DNA from: Bacteroidales bacterium
GTDB taxonomy: Bacteria > Bacteroidota > Bacteroidia > Bacteroidales > GCA-2748055
DNA length: 64,000 bases
Assembly (NCBI GenBank): GCA_021738565.1
Contig: JAIPBT010000004.1
Span: 61,482-125,481 of the forward strand
Reading direction: 5' to 3'
Under the pieces are notes generated by a model. That model was given only the letters and a program-made list of their open reading frames with translations, was not told where the DNA came from and did no database searches. Positions within the stretch are counted from its first letter, which is position 1. Each line of letters opens with the position of its first letter. A program made the position numbers and the translations under genes. Below, in pieces: positions 19,508 to 27,491 of this stretch.

Positions 19508-19766
19508 CTTTTTTGTGAATAAACTCCCGGAGCGCCGTGTAGATCCCTATGATAACACCAAGAACTGAGAGAATTGCCGTATATATTGAATTTTCATTAC
19601 CTGATCTTTCATCAAGCTTCACCCCTGCCCATGTAAAAATGGCAATAATGGCAAGCATCTGAAAGCCCATTCCCGCATATTTCAGGTAATCATTTATCCC
19701 CGACCTGCTCTGTGAATTACCTTTCTTGTTTTTCGGTCTGTTCGGTGTTTGATCCTTTGCTGCCAC
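19497..19766 (-). CDS. AtpZ/AtpI-family ATP synthase accessory protein
   Basis: An 89-residue protein with a basic N-terminus, two transmembrane helices (about 30-46 and 60-78) and the short pattern GxxxDxxxG-like in WAGVKLDERSG, as in AtpZ-type accessory proteins of F-ATP synthases. The start is a GTG at 19766 lying out of frame inside the bactofilin gene, a 50-base overlap; the first in-frame residues (AAKDQTPNRPKNKK) are polar, so a shorter form starting later is possible but there is no ATG before the first helix. Confidence 0.75.
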   Translation of the reverse strand: MAAKDQTPNRPKNKKGNSQSRSGINDYLKYAGMGFQMLAIIAIFTWAGVKLDERSGNENSIYTAILSVLGVIIGIYTALREFIHKKDDS

Positions 19767-20103
19767 TCATATCACATTTACCGGTAAATATAGCCCCCGG
19801 TTCAATTGAAAGCTTGTTCGTAACAATTTCACCATGAAATTTAGACATGGAGCGCAAGGTAAGCAGTTCTTCCATGACCACCTTGCCATCAACGAAACCT
19901 TCTACTTCACAATTTTTGCACCTTACCTCTCCATTTACTTTTCCTGACTGGCCAATAAATACCTTTCCCTTTGTAGAAAGGTTGCCAATAAGATTTCCAT
20001 CGAAGCGCACATTTTCATTGGAACTTACATTTCCTTCAATTGTAGTTCCTACCCCGATCATATTGATCTTGTTTGTATTTTCTGATTCAGAAACTTTAGC
20101 CAT
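19717..20103 (-). CDS. Bactofilin
   Basis: A polymerising beta-helical cytoskeletal protein of 128 aa. The central region (about residues 15-110) shows the repeating glycine/valine pattern of bactofilins, such as IGVGTTIEGNV, LIGNLSTKGKVFIGQSG and VEGFVDGKV, flanked by disordered tails. Two cysteines sit close together in VRCKNCEV, which is uncommon and could bind metal. It precedes the ATP synthase accessory genes and shares 50 bases with the next one, so it is probably the first gene of that operon. Confidence 0.88.
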   Translation of the reverse strand: MAKVSESENTNKINMIGVGTTIEGNVSSNENVRFDGNLIGNLSTKGKVFIGQSGKVNGEVRCKNCEVEGFVDGKVVMEELLTLRSMSKFHGEIVTNKLSIEPGAIFTGKCDMSGSKGSNTEQTEKQER

Positions 20104-20194
20104 AATTCCTGCCTGTTATTTAAGAATTTATTTGTGTAAAGATATACAAATTACCATCAATCAGTGAAGAAAAATGCCATTAACGGCACCAGCA

Positions 20195-21190
20195 CTATTC
20201 AGGATCATATGCCCATTTCAGATAAACCGATCCCCATGTAAACCCACCTCCAAAAGCTGCAAATATGACATTGTCTCCCCTGTTAATTTGCTTTTCATAT
20301 TCCCAGAGGCACAATGGAATTGTTGCTGCCGTGGTATTTCCATACTTCTGAATATTTATCATCACCTGGCCCTTCCGGATTCCCATCCTTCTTGCCACTG
20401 CTTCAATGATCCTCATATTGGCCTGGTGGGGCACCAACCATTTCAGTTCGTCCGGTTTAATTTTATTTCTTTTCATGATCTCGACAGAAACATCAGCCAT
20501 TTTTGAAACTGCCACTTTAAAAACAGCCTGACCTTCCTGAAAAATAAAATGCTCACGGTTATCTACAGTTTCGTGTGAAGCTGGTTTCAGGGACCCACCG
20601 GCTTTCATATGCAGGTTATTGTACCCGCTGCCATCTACTTCAAGTATACTGTCAATGATCCCAAAACCGTCTTCAACAGGTTCAATAAGCACCGCCCCTG
20701 CACCATCACCAAATAGGGGACATGTAGTTCGGTCGGTATAGTCTGTAATGGCACTCATCATATCCGCACCCACAACGATAACTTTTTTACTTGCTCCGCT
20801 CCTGACAAAACCTGCAGCTGTTTCAAGTGCAAAGAGGAATCCGGAACATGCAGCTGCAAGATCAAAACCCCAGGCATTTTTTAATCCCGCTTTGTGGCAA
20901 ATTAAATTGGATACTGACGGAAATTGCATATCCGGAGTAACGGTTGCAACAATAACCAATTCAACATCAGCAGGACTGGTGTTTGTTTTTTCAAGAAGTC
21001 CTTTTACTGCTTCCGTTCCCATATCTGATGTTGCCTTGCCCCCCTTAAGTATCCGGCGCTCTTTGATCCCGATACGCTGCATTATCCATTCATCCGTCGT
21101 ATCAACAAGGGTACTAAGCTCATCATTCGTAAGCCTGTATTCCGGAACCCAGCCATGGACTCCTGTTATTCCAGCCGCAGTCAAACTCAT
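20195..21190 (-). CDS. fabH: Beta-ketoacyl-ACP synthase III
   Basis: Starts fatty acid synthesis by condensing an acyl-CoA with malonyl-ACP. The catalytic triad is recognisable: Cys in [10 protein letters not shown] near 113, His in VPHQANMRI near 252 and Asn in [10 protein letters not shown] near 282. Length 331 aa is normal. It overlaps plsX by 4 bases (the pair plsX-fabH is a common lipid operon). Confidence 0.96.
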   Translation of the reverse strand: MSLTAAGITGVHGWVPEYRLTNDELSTLVDTTDEWIMQRIGIKERRILKGGKATSDMGTEAVKGLLEKTNTSPADVELVIVATVTPDMQFPSVSNLICHKAGLKNAWGFDLAAACSGFLFALETAAGFVRSGASKKVIVVGADMMSAITDYTDRTTCPLFGDGAGAVLIEPVEDGFGIIDSILEVDGSGYNNLHMKAGGSLKPASHETVDNREHFIFQEGQAVFKVAVSKMADVSVEIMKRNKIKPDELKWLVPHQANMRIIEAVARRMGIRKGQVMINIQKYGNTTAATIPLCLWEYEKQINRGDNVIFAAFGGGFTWGSVYLKWAYDPE

Positions 21191-22131
21191 TTGTTCAGTG
21201 ATTCTTTAATGTTGTCAATCAATCCTGTATCTATTACATTGAAGGTTTGGATGATCATGTTCATAATTGCCTTTTCATTTGATATCCCGTGACCAATGAC
21301 CATTGGAGATTGAATACCCAAAACAGGTGTTCCTCCAAAATTTTCAAAATTAAACATTTCAAAATAACCATTGCATTGATTCCTGGTAGAAATCAAATTA
21401 TAGAAAGCTTCTGCCAGTTTCAGGACAATGTTACCAACAAACCCGTCACATACTATAACATCAGCTTTATTATCTGTAAATAAGGTGTTTGGTTCAATGT
21501 TGCCTGAAAAGTTAAAATCATTGTTCCGGTACATTAGCCGGAATGTGCTTTTAGCAACGAGATTTCCTTTTTCCTCTTCCTCACCAATATTCAACAATGA
21601 TACCCTTGGGTTTTCAATATTGTAAAGCAACCTGGATATGATGCTGCCAAGTATTCCGTATTGGTATAAAACATCTGGCCTTGCATCGGGATTCAGGCCA
21701 ACATCCAGTATGACAGCATCCCCACCCTTGATTCCTGGAATTTTTGCTGAAATGGCAGGTCGGATCACCCCTGGTATGGGTGTAATTATTTGCATGGCTC
21801 CTACAAGCATTGCTCCGGTATTGCCTGCACTGCAAAAACCATCAATATTTTTGTTTTTAAGCATTTTCTGACCAAGAAAAATGCTTGAATCCGGCATGTT
21901 GTTGAAAGCCTTGATCGGATGATCCCCCATTCCAAGGTACTGGTCGGTATGAATGATCTCAAATAAACTGATATCCAGATCATTTTTACCTGCATAAGTA
22001 AGGATAATGTCTTTGTCGCCAAAAAATACGATATCAGTTTCTGCGGGAAGTTCCTTCTTTGCAAGCAGGCTACCTTCAATAGCTGCACCCGGGGAGTAAT
22101 CCCCGCCCATGATGTCAATTCCAATGCGCAT
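21187..22131 (-). CDS. plsX: Phosphate acyltransferase
   Basis: Converts acyl-ACP to acyl-phosphate for phospholipid synthesis. It opens with [18 protein letters not shown], the PlsX start motif, and has [14 protein letters not shown] near 100 and [13 protein letters not shown] near 240. 314 aa is normal. It follows rpmF by 29 bases and is coupled to fabH. Confidence 0.96.
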   Translation of the reverse strand: MRIGIDIMGGDYSPGAAIEGSLLAKKELPAETDIVFFGDKDIILTYAGKNDLDISLFEIIHTDQYLGMGDHPIKAFNNMPDSSIFLGQKMLKNKNIDGFCSAGNTGAMLVGAMQIITPIPGVIRPAISAKIPGIKGGDAVILDVGLNPDARPDVLYQYGILGSIISRLLYNIENPRVSLLNIGEEEEKGNLVAKSTFRLMYRNNDFNFSGNIEPNTLFTDNKADVIVCDGFVGNIVLKLAEAFYNLISTRNQCNGYFEMFNFENFGGTPVLGIQSPMVIGHGISNEKAIMNMIIQTFNVIDTGLIDNIKESLNK

Positions 22132-22132
22132 G

Positions 22133-22148
22133 CTTCGTCTAAACGAAG
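22133..22148. promoter_or_regulatory. Perfect inverted repeat just upstream of plsX
   Basis: CTTCGT-CTAA-ACGAAG is a 6-bp perfect inverted repeat ending one base before the plsX start codon and filling most of the 29-base rpmF-plsX gap. In RNA it would form a hairpin next to the translation start; in DNA it could be an operator. No poly-U tract follows, so it is not a standard terminator. Confidence 0.4.
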
Positions 22149-22160
22149 GCCATCAAGCGA

Positions 22161-22355
22161 TCAGCCCAGGTCAGCTTCATTATCAATGACCAGTTTACCC
22201 TTATAGTAGAGATTGCCGTCAACATAATAAGCACGGTGGCGTTGATGCACCGTTCCGGTAGTTGAACAGGTAGAAAGTGTTGGCGCTTCAGCCTTATAAT
22301 GTGTACGTCTTTTATCTCTTCTTTGTTTAGAAGTTTTTCTTTTTGGATGTGCCAT
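22161..22355 (-). CDS. rpmF: Ribosomal protein L32, zinc-less form
   Basis: Large-subunit protein of 64 aa opening with [19 protein letters not shown], the conserved bL32 N-terminus. Typical zinc forms have two CxxC pairs; here only one cysteine remains (LSTCSTTG) and the second pair is replaced by [11 protein letters not shown]. It is therefore a C-minus type, as also found in some other Bacteroidota. It sits in the usual DUF177-rpmF-plsX-fabH order. Confidence 0.95.
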   Translation of the reverse strand: MAHPKRKTSKQRRDKRRTHYKAEAPTLSTCSTTGTVHQRHRAYYVDGNLYYKGKLVIDNEADLG

Positions 22356-22360
22356 GACCT

Positions 22361-22891
22361 TTAATTTTTATCAAATACTTTTTTTAATTCATCCCAACGT
22401 GGATCCGTATATTTTACTTCTTCTTTCAACAAATGATTCTTCAGCTTTTTCAACATGTCAGGATTGCATCCAGAGGACCCGTCCTGCAGATCCGAATGTA
22501 CTTTTTTTATCGGAACTGAGAGCACCAGGTATTCATAAAAGATTTGGGAAACATCAAAATGATTGTTATCCCTCGGAACCATTAACACATCGTCATCCAT
22601 CTCTTTCTCCACATCACCATATTTCAGGAACATGGTTTGGTCAACAGAGATCGGATGTTCGAAGACCTCCAGACACCTGTCACATTCCAGATTCAAAAAA
22701 CCCTCCAGGTGAACATCAAGTGTTAAGCCATCCGTTCGTTTCGATACTTCCATCAAAACCCGGATCTCCCCACCTTCCCAATAACTGCTCTCGTAAAACC
22801 GAAAGAACGAATCTCCCAATGAAAATTCAAACGTTTCAGTCTCCTTCTTCAGTTCGGAAAAACGAACTACATATTCTTCACTTCGCTTCAC
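22361..22891 (-). CDS. YceD/DUF177 family protein
   Basis: A 176-residue protein of the YceD (DUF177) family, which in bacteria and plastids is encoded beside rpmF and linked to 23S rRNA maturation or ribosome assembly. The family hallmark is the CxxC in [16 protein letters not shown] near residue 77, followed by the acidic [11 protein letters not shown] segment. It is 5 bases before rpmF. Confidence 0.9.
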   Translation of the reverse strand: MKRSEEYVVRFSELKKETETFEFSLGDSFFRFYESSYWEGGEIRVLMEVSKRTDGLTLDVHLEGFLNLECDRCLEVFEHPISVDQTMFLKYGDVEKEMDDDVLMVPRDNNHFDVSQIFYEYLVLSVPIKKVHSDLQDGSSGCNPDMLKKLKNHLLKEEVKYTDPRWDELKKVFDKN

Positions 22892-22975
22892 AATACAATA
22901 CGTCGAATTTCGGGTTGCAAAAATAAAAAAACTTATGATATATAAAAAATATATACCACCGTATGTTTGTCTGAT

Positions 22976-23134
22976 TAATTAGTGCCTGTCAATAAAGTGC
23001 AGTGGCTGGATCATAATGTTCGTTTGCAAGGCTTGCGAAGTTGGGAAATGCGGAGTCCCGATATATTATCGGGATTAGCAATTTTACCGACGAGCGTAAC
23101 GATGATATCGGACATTATGGACAGACACTAATTA
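22976..23134. repeat. MITE-like long inverted-repeat element
   Basis: About 159 bp bounded by TAATTAGTGCCTGTC on the left and GACAGACACTAATTA on the right, inverted copies with one mismatch. Inside, matching segments continue (CATAATGTTCG against CGGACATTATG) toward a central perfect hairpin TCCCGATATATTATCGGGA (23056-23074). It has no ORF. A 24-base core (23052-23075) occurs again, inverted, at 63914-63937. These properties fit a non-autonomous palindromic intergenic repeat or a structured RNA. It fills most of the DUF177-response regulator gap. Confidence 0.7.
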
Positions 23135-23171
23135 GAATTTCAGGCTTAAGGAATATTATAAAGCTCCCCGG

Positions 23172-23549
23172 TTAATACAATACTTCATCGATCATTTGAA
23201 TGAGTGTATCAATAAAGTAATCGTCTTTTGTTAGAAAACGCACTGCTCCAATTTCCAGGGATTTTCTTAAAAGTTCTTCTGTTCCGTAAGCAGTAAGCAT
23301 GATAACAGGGAGGTCTGATTTGATACTTTTGATCTTTTCAAGGGTCTGCAAACCATTCATTTTAGAATCGTCATCAGTAGACAAATTATGATCAAGTACA
23401 ATCAGATCAGGATTCAGGTCAATCGAATTCAAACAATCTTCTCCCGATTCAAATGCCTTTACATCATATTGCTGACGGCTCTGGAAAGTATACTCCAGCA
23501 GATTTATTATCATTTTGTCATCGTCAACAAAGAATATCAGTTTGCTCAT
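23172..23549 (-). CDS. Stand-alone response-regulator receiver protein
   Basis: A 125-residue single receiver domain. The acidic pocket is FVDDDK (about 8-10), the phospho-acceptor Asp is in LIVLDHNL near 55, the switch Thr is in MLTAYG near 87 and the conserved Lys in LTKDD near 109. There is no output domain. No kinase is adjacent; it may act as a phosphorelay intermediate or on a partner protein. It is bounded by the palindromic repeat downstream and a long intergenic region upstream. Confidence 0.9.
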   Translation of the reverse strand: MSKLIFFVDDDKMIINLLEYTFQSRQQYDVKAFESGEDCLNSIDLNPDLIVLDHNLSTDDDSKMNGLQTLEKIKSIKSDLPVIMLTAYGTEELLRKSLEIGAVRFLTKDDYFIDTLIQMIDEVLY

Positions 23550-23854
23550 ATTTCCAGATTGAATGATACAATAATATCCGCCTCTCCATGTTGATAAACA
23601 GAGTGATTTGTAAATGTAAGAATTTTTTTAAAACCCGCTTAAAATATAATGAAACGACCTTGTAAAAAAATAATTATTGGTTCTACAAGTGACAGTGATA
23701 ATTTTTTATTTGAAGTTGCATCTGACCATTGAAAAAACAGACCATTAACAGATCGTTAGTTTGTAAATAACATTTGGGCCCAAATTCCGGTACGTTATAA
23801 ATATCCAACTGATGTTTTAAACAAAAAACCGAAAAGACAATTTTCATAAAAAAC

Positions 23855-23868
23855 GTCCGTTATCGAAC
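23855..23868. promoter_or_regulatory. Possible enhancer dyad for a sigma-54 activator
   Basis: GTCCGTTATCGAAC is a 14-base imperfect palindrome (pattern GTYCG-N4-CGRAC, 10 of 14 positions symmetric) about 80 bases upstream of the -24/-12-like element. This is the usual distance for binding sites of NtrC-type activators. No such activator is encoded in the window. Confidence 0.4.
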
Positions 23869-23946
23869 ACCTGTTCAATGAAACAGCACACTTCTTATGA
23901 TGGTGTTAAGTGTATAAAATTTTGAATTAGTGATTCTTGTAATTTT

Positions 23947-23962
23947 TGGCATATCTATTGTA
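23947..23962 (+). promoter_or_regulatory. Candidate sigma-54 (-24/-12) promoter
   Basis: TGGCAT-N5-TTGTA matches the sigma-54 consensus TGGCAC-N5-TTGCA in layout, with GG and the -12 dinucleotide separated by exactly 10 bases. The -12 element is GT rather than the preferred GC. Transcription would start near 23973, about 50 bases before the preferred ATG at 24022 and downstream of the ORF-track start, supporting the later start. Confidence 0.45.
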
Positions 23963-24021
23963 TTTTTTCGTTGCAACTGGAACCTGGTTATTCTTCCTGG
24001 AACTACCAATATTATAAAAAT

Positions 24022-26466
24022 ATGTCACTTATTAAGAACTATTTCACTGCCCTTTTCAGACACAATGTTAAGGATCGTTTCTATTCAATTCTGAATATAT
24101 TGGGACTTGCCATTGGAATTGCATCTGCAATTCTGATATTTCTGTACATCGAAGATGAGTTATCTTTTGACAAACATAATGTTAATCACGAAAGAATTTA
24201 CAGGCTGGAAGGCGATTTTTTCATAAACGGGAAACAGGATCTCACTGCAATAACTCAGATCCCGCTGGCTCCAACACTTAAAGATGAGTACCCGGAAATT
24301 GAGAACATAACCAGGATATTGCCAAGACAGGGATTGTATTTCCGAAAGGGCGAAGATATATTCAAGGAAGATAGCCTGGCACTTGCAGATTCAACAATAT
24401 TTAATGTATTTACATTGAAATTCCTGCGCGGAGATCCGAAAAGCGCGCTCACAGAACCCCTTACCATGGTAATCAGTGAGAGCCTGGCAAATAAATACTT
24501 CGGATCATTGGATATCATAAATGAGTCCGTCACCAACCTTGATGGTTCAGAATACAGGATAACCGGGGTTTTCAAGGACCTTCCAAAAAACACGCACATG
24601 CGTTACAATGGACTGATCTCCACCAAAACAATTGAAGAGCAAATAGGAAGTGAAAGATTCAATGATCGATCTTCTGGCTCATTTTGGAACGTTGCTGCCT
24701 ATTCTTATGTGATCCTGAAGGAAAACACCACCGCACAGATGGTGCTTGACAAGTTCCCTGATTTCTATGACAAATATATGAGAGAACTTGGCGACAGGCT
24801 GGATGCCAGTTTCAGTCTCAGAATGACCAATATCACGGATATTCATTACCAGGAGGAAGAATTAACATGGGACCTCCAAAAAGGCAATATGAATTATATT
24901 TACATACTGACCATCATCGCAGTATTCCTGGTATTCATCGCCAGTGTAAATTATACAAATCTGACAACTGCACGCGGAGCAAAAAGAGGAAAAGAAATAG
25001 GTGTCCGAAAAGTTGGAGGAGCAAGCAAAAGCATATTGCGGAAACAGTTCCTGGGAGAATCACTGATCACCACCTTTATCGCAGGATTGATAGCAATTTT
25101 ACTCATCATCATAGCACTCAATACATTCAACGGGTTTTCTGAAAAATCTTTTGGAATGGATGATATATTTCAGTTCAGAATAATCCTGTTTATAATCGGG
25201 TTGATCTTACTGACCGGCTTGATATCCGGACTATACCCTGCATATTACCTTGCATCATTCAACCCGGTGGCCATTATGAAAGGGGGAAGTGAAGGATTGA
25301 AAGAAAAAGGTATGCTCAGGAGGATCCTGGTGGTTTCACAATTTGTAATTTCTGCAGCAATGATAGTCGGGACAATTGTAGTTGCTGTGCAATTGACATA
25401 CATGCAGAACAAGCCGCTTGGATTTGACATAGACCAGATCATAACCGTTCAGCTTAATGATTCCTCCATAATAAATAATATTGATGCGTTCAAGCAGGAA
25501 TTAAACAGAAGTCCGGCTATTGAAGGTGTGGCCAGGTCAACTTCAGTTCCCGGTAGATTTTTCGGAAAACAGGTAATGACAGTTGAGGCCGGAAATGGTG
25601 AAATGCAGGAAAAAACGGTTAACAGCGTTGTTGTTGATTACGATTTTATAGATGTGTATGGTTTGCAATTAAAAAACCAACCGAATTCAAGAAAATTCAG
25701 CAAAGATTTCGGATCCGATCCTCAATCAGCATTTATTATTAATGAAGCTGTTGCCCGTGAATTCAACCATGGTGATAATTCAGTAGGGAAGCGTTTCAGA
25801 CCGGGGGTTTTTCTGGATGGCCAGGGTCCCCCGGAAGGCAAGGTCATTGGTGTTACAGAGAATTTCCATTATGCATCACTACATAATCCGGTGGATGGCA
25901 TTCTAATGAGGGTCAATGAAGGACCTTTCCTCCGGACAATGTCCATTAGATTTGCAAATGGCATGAGTGAAGAGGCGTTGAAATGGATCAGGCAAACAAG
26001 AGAAGGTTTTGATCCGGTTTTCCCGCTGGAATACAACTTCCTGGATGAAGAAATTGAAAAACTTTACTCCCAGGAAAAGATCATCTTTTCATTGTTCATT
26101 GCCTTTACAATACTTGTTCTTTTCATCTCTGCAATGGGTTTGCTCGGATTGTCCTCGTTCATGACTGCAAAAAGAACCCGTGAAACAGGCATCCGGCGAG
26201 TTATGGGCGCCACACAAAATCAAATACTCATTCTTTTTGTCAGGCAGTTTTCCAAATGGGTGATTATTTCAAATATTATCGCATGGCCCCTTGCATGGTT
26301 GGTTATGAACAAATGGCTGGAGAATTTTGAATTCAGAAAAGACTTTCCATTTTGGTCCTTTGCCTTATCTTTGCTTACATCAGTAATTATAGCAATTTTA
26401 ACAGTGAGCTGGCAATCTGTAAAGGCATCAAGAATGGATCCTGCCCGCTCGCTCAAGGTAGAATAA
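24022..26466 (+). CDS. MacB/FtsX-type ABC transporter permease
   Basis: Large permease of about 814 aa with two FtsX modules. The ATG at 24022 (MSLIKNYFTALFRH) is preferred over the ORF-track start because it gives the usual amphipathic N-terminus before the first helix (LNILGLAIGIASAILIFLYI). Then come a periplasmic MacB core domain, three helices near 285-425 with the RGAKRGKEIGVRKVGGASK motif, a second periplasmic domain, and three C-terminal helices with TRETGIRRVMGAT. No ATPase is adjacent, so it must use one encoded elsewhere. Such permeases in Bacteroidota often appear as stress-responsive single genes. Confidence 0.9.
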   Translation: MSLIKNYFTALFRHNVKDRFYSILNILGLAIGIASAILIFLYIEDELSFDKHNVNHERIYRLEGDFFINGKQDLTAITQIPLAPTLKDEYPEIENITRILPRQGLYFRKGEDIFKEDSLALADSTIFNVFTLKFLRGDPKSALTEPLTMVISESLANKYFGSLDIINESVTNLDGSEYRITGVFKDLPKNTHMRYNGLISTKTIEEQIGSERFNDRSSGSFWNVAAYSYVILKENTTAQMVLDKFPDFYDKYMRELGDRLDASFSLRMTNITDIHYQEEELTWDLQKGNMNYIYILTIIAVFLVFIASVNYTNLTTARGAKRGKEIGVRKVGGASKSILRKQFLGESLITTFIAGLIAILLIIIALNTFNGFSEKSFGMDDIFQFRIILFIIGLILLTGLISGLYPAYYLASFNPVAIMKGGSEGLKEKGMLRRILVVSQFVISAAMIVGTIVVAVQLTYMQNKPLGFDIDQIITVQLNDSSIINNIDAFKQELNRSPAIEGVARSTSVPGRFFGKQVMTVEAGNGEMQEKTVNSVVVDYDFIDVYGLQLKNQPNSRKFSKDFGSDPQSAFIINEAVAREFNHGDNSVGKRFRPGVFLDGQGPPEGKVIGVTENFHYASLHNPVDGILMRVNEGPFLRTMSIRFANGMSEEALKWIRQTREGFDPVFPLEYNFLDEEIEKLYSQEKIIFSLFIAFTILVLFISAMGLLGLSSFMTAKRTRETGIRRVMGATQNQILILFVRQFSKWVIISNIIAWPLAWLVMNKWLENFEFRKDFPFWSFALSLLTSVIIAILTVSWQSVKASRMDPARSLKVE

Positions 26467-26470
26467 CCCA

Positions 26471-27283
26471 ATGGAAGAAATCAGGGGAAACTTTGTCATT
26501 CTGAACGGGCATCCGGTTAGGAAAGAAAAATACATTCCCGAAAAAGCATCTAAAATCTACTACGAGGTGATAAGAATGATCGATGGTGGCTACCTGTTCC
26601 TTGAGGACCATCTTGAAAGACTAAAAAAATCCTGCAACAAACACGATTCAAACTGCCCATCTGATAAGGATGCCATAAAATCTCTGGAAATGCTTGCAAA
26701 GAGATCAGGTTTAGTTAATGGAAATGTCAAAATATTGGTTTACAGTAAGGAAGGAAGAATGCATACAGCATGTTACTTCACTCCTCATTATTACCCGGCT
26801 CCCGGAGATTATAAAAATGGCATACAAACCAGGACTTTTTCTTTTAACAGGCCTGATCCCAATGTAAAACAATGGAACGAAAAATTCAGGAAAGAAGTGA
26901 AACAATTTATCCAACAGGAGAATATTTACGAGGCAATCCTGTTGAGTAAAGAAGGAAATCTTACTGAAGGAAGCCGTTCAAATCTTTTTTTTATTGACCA
27001 GGAAGGGGTCGTTATCACTGCACCTTCAGAAGCAATACTACCTGGCATCACCAGGAAATATGTAGTTGATTTGTGCGAAAAAAACAGGATCACAGTTAGC
27101 GAAAAACTCGTTGACCTTGATTTTGCTCAAAAAATGACCAGTTGTTTCATTACGGGAACCTCTCCCAAGGTGTTGCCGGTAAGGTGTTTAAATAATATCG
27201 AATTTGATACTGGGAATGAAGTGCTCCAGATTATAAGAGATTCTTTTGATCAATTACTGCAAGAACATTTGAAAAGGAAATAA
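26471..27283 (+). CDS. Class IV aminotransferase / aminodeoxychorismate lyase-like protein
   Basis: A 270-residue fold-type IV PLP enzyme. The conserved pattern NLTEGSRSNLFFI near 170, the ITAPSEAILPGITRKYVVDL segment near 195 and the late CFITGTSPKVLPV near 235 fit the family that includes branched-chain aminotransferase, D-amino-acid aminotransferase and PabC. The catalytic lysine is probably the one in NVKQWNEKF. Short length and absence of IlvE-specific segments favour a PabC- or DAAT-like activity, but the substrate cannot be fixed. It begins 4 bases after the permease stop. Confidence 0.82.
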   Translation: MEEIRGNFVILNGHPVRKEKYIPEKASKIYYEVIRMIDGGYLFLEDHLERLKKSCNKHDSNCPSDKDAIKSLEMLAKRSGLVNGNVKILVYSKEGRMHTACYFTPHYYPAPGDYKNGIQTRTFSFNRPDPNVKQWNEKFRKEVKQFIQQENIYEAILLSKEGNLTEGSRSNLFFIDQEGVVITAPSEAILPGITRKYVVDLCEKNRITVSEKLVDLDFAQKMTSCFITGTSPKVLPVRCLNNIEFDTGNEVLQIIRDSFDQLLQEHLKRK

Positions 27284-27287
27284 GCAG

Positions 27288-27362
27288 TGGGACATACTGG
27301 AGTCGAACCAGTGACCTCTTGCCTGTCAAGCAAGCGCTCTAAACCAACTGAGCTAATGCCCC
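27288..27362 (-). tRNA. tRNA-Val (anticodon GAC)
   Basis: The minus strand folds into a full cloverleaf of 75 nt: acceptor GGGGCAT pairing with ATGTCCC, D arm AGCTCAGTTGGTTTAGAGC, anticodon stem CTTGC/GCAAG around the loop TTGACAG, and T arm CTGGTTCGACTCCAG. The anticodon at positions 34-36 is GAC, reading valine codons GUC/GUU. CCA is not encoded. Confidence 0.93.
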
Positions 27363-27369
27363 TTCAGGG

Positions 27370-27377
27370 CAAAAATA
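27370..27377 (-). promoter_or_regulatory. Possible -7 box for tRNA-Val
   Basis: TATTTTTG on the minus strand matches TAnnTTTG and ends 7 bases before the tRNA 5' end. No good -33 TTG was found at the proper spacing. Confidence 0.4.
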
Positions 27378-27491
27378 ATAAAATGTTTCCGATTTGTCTT
27401 GCCCCGATTGAAGTTTGTTAAGCCCTTTCCAATAACGTATTCCGTTTTCTTTTTTATATTTATTGACTGATTACAATTAAAAACCATATTT

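Larger units (their letters stand above)
23550..24021. other. 472-base intergenic region with candidate sigma-54 control
   Basis: No coding signal is seen, and the region is AT-rich. Its right half contains a 14-base dyad (23855-23868), a nested inverted repeat (AACACC at 23866-23871 with GGTGTT at 23902-23907, enclosing CTGTT-N6-AACAG) and a -24/-12-like element before the FtsX permease. The left half, upstream of the response regulator, shows nothing I can name. Confidence 0.5.

Noticed and set aside
22354-22926. 190-aa plus-strand ORF opposite the DUF177 gene
   Set aside because: Antisense shadow; proline/histidine/serine-rich translation without any family pattern.
27288-27362. tRNA-Asp reading of the tRNA
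   Set aside because: The anticodon loop TTGACAG gives GAC, which decodes valine; aspartate would need GTC.
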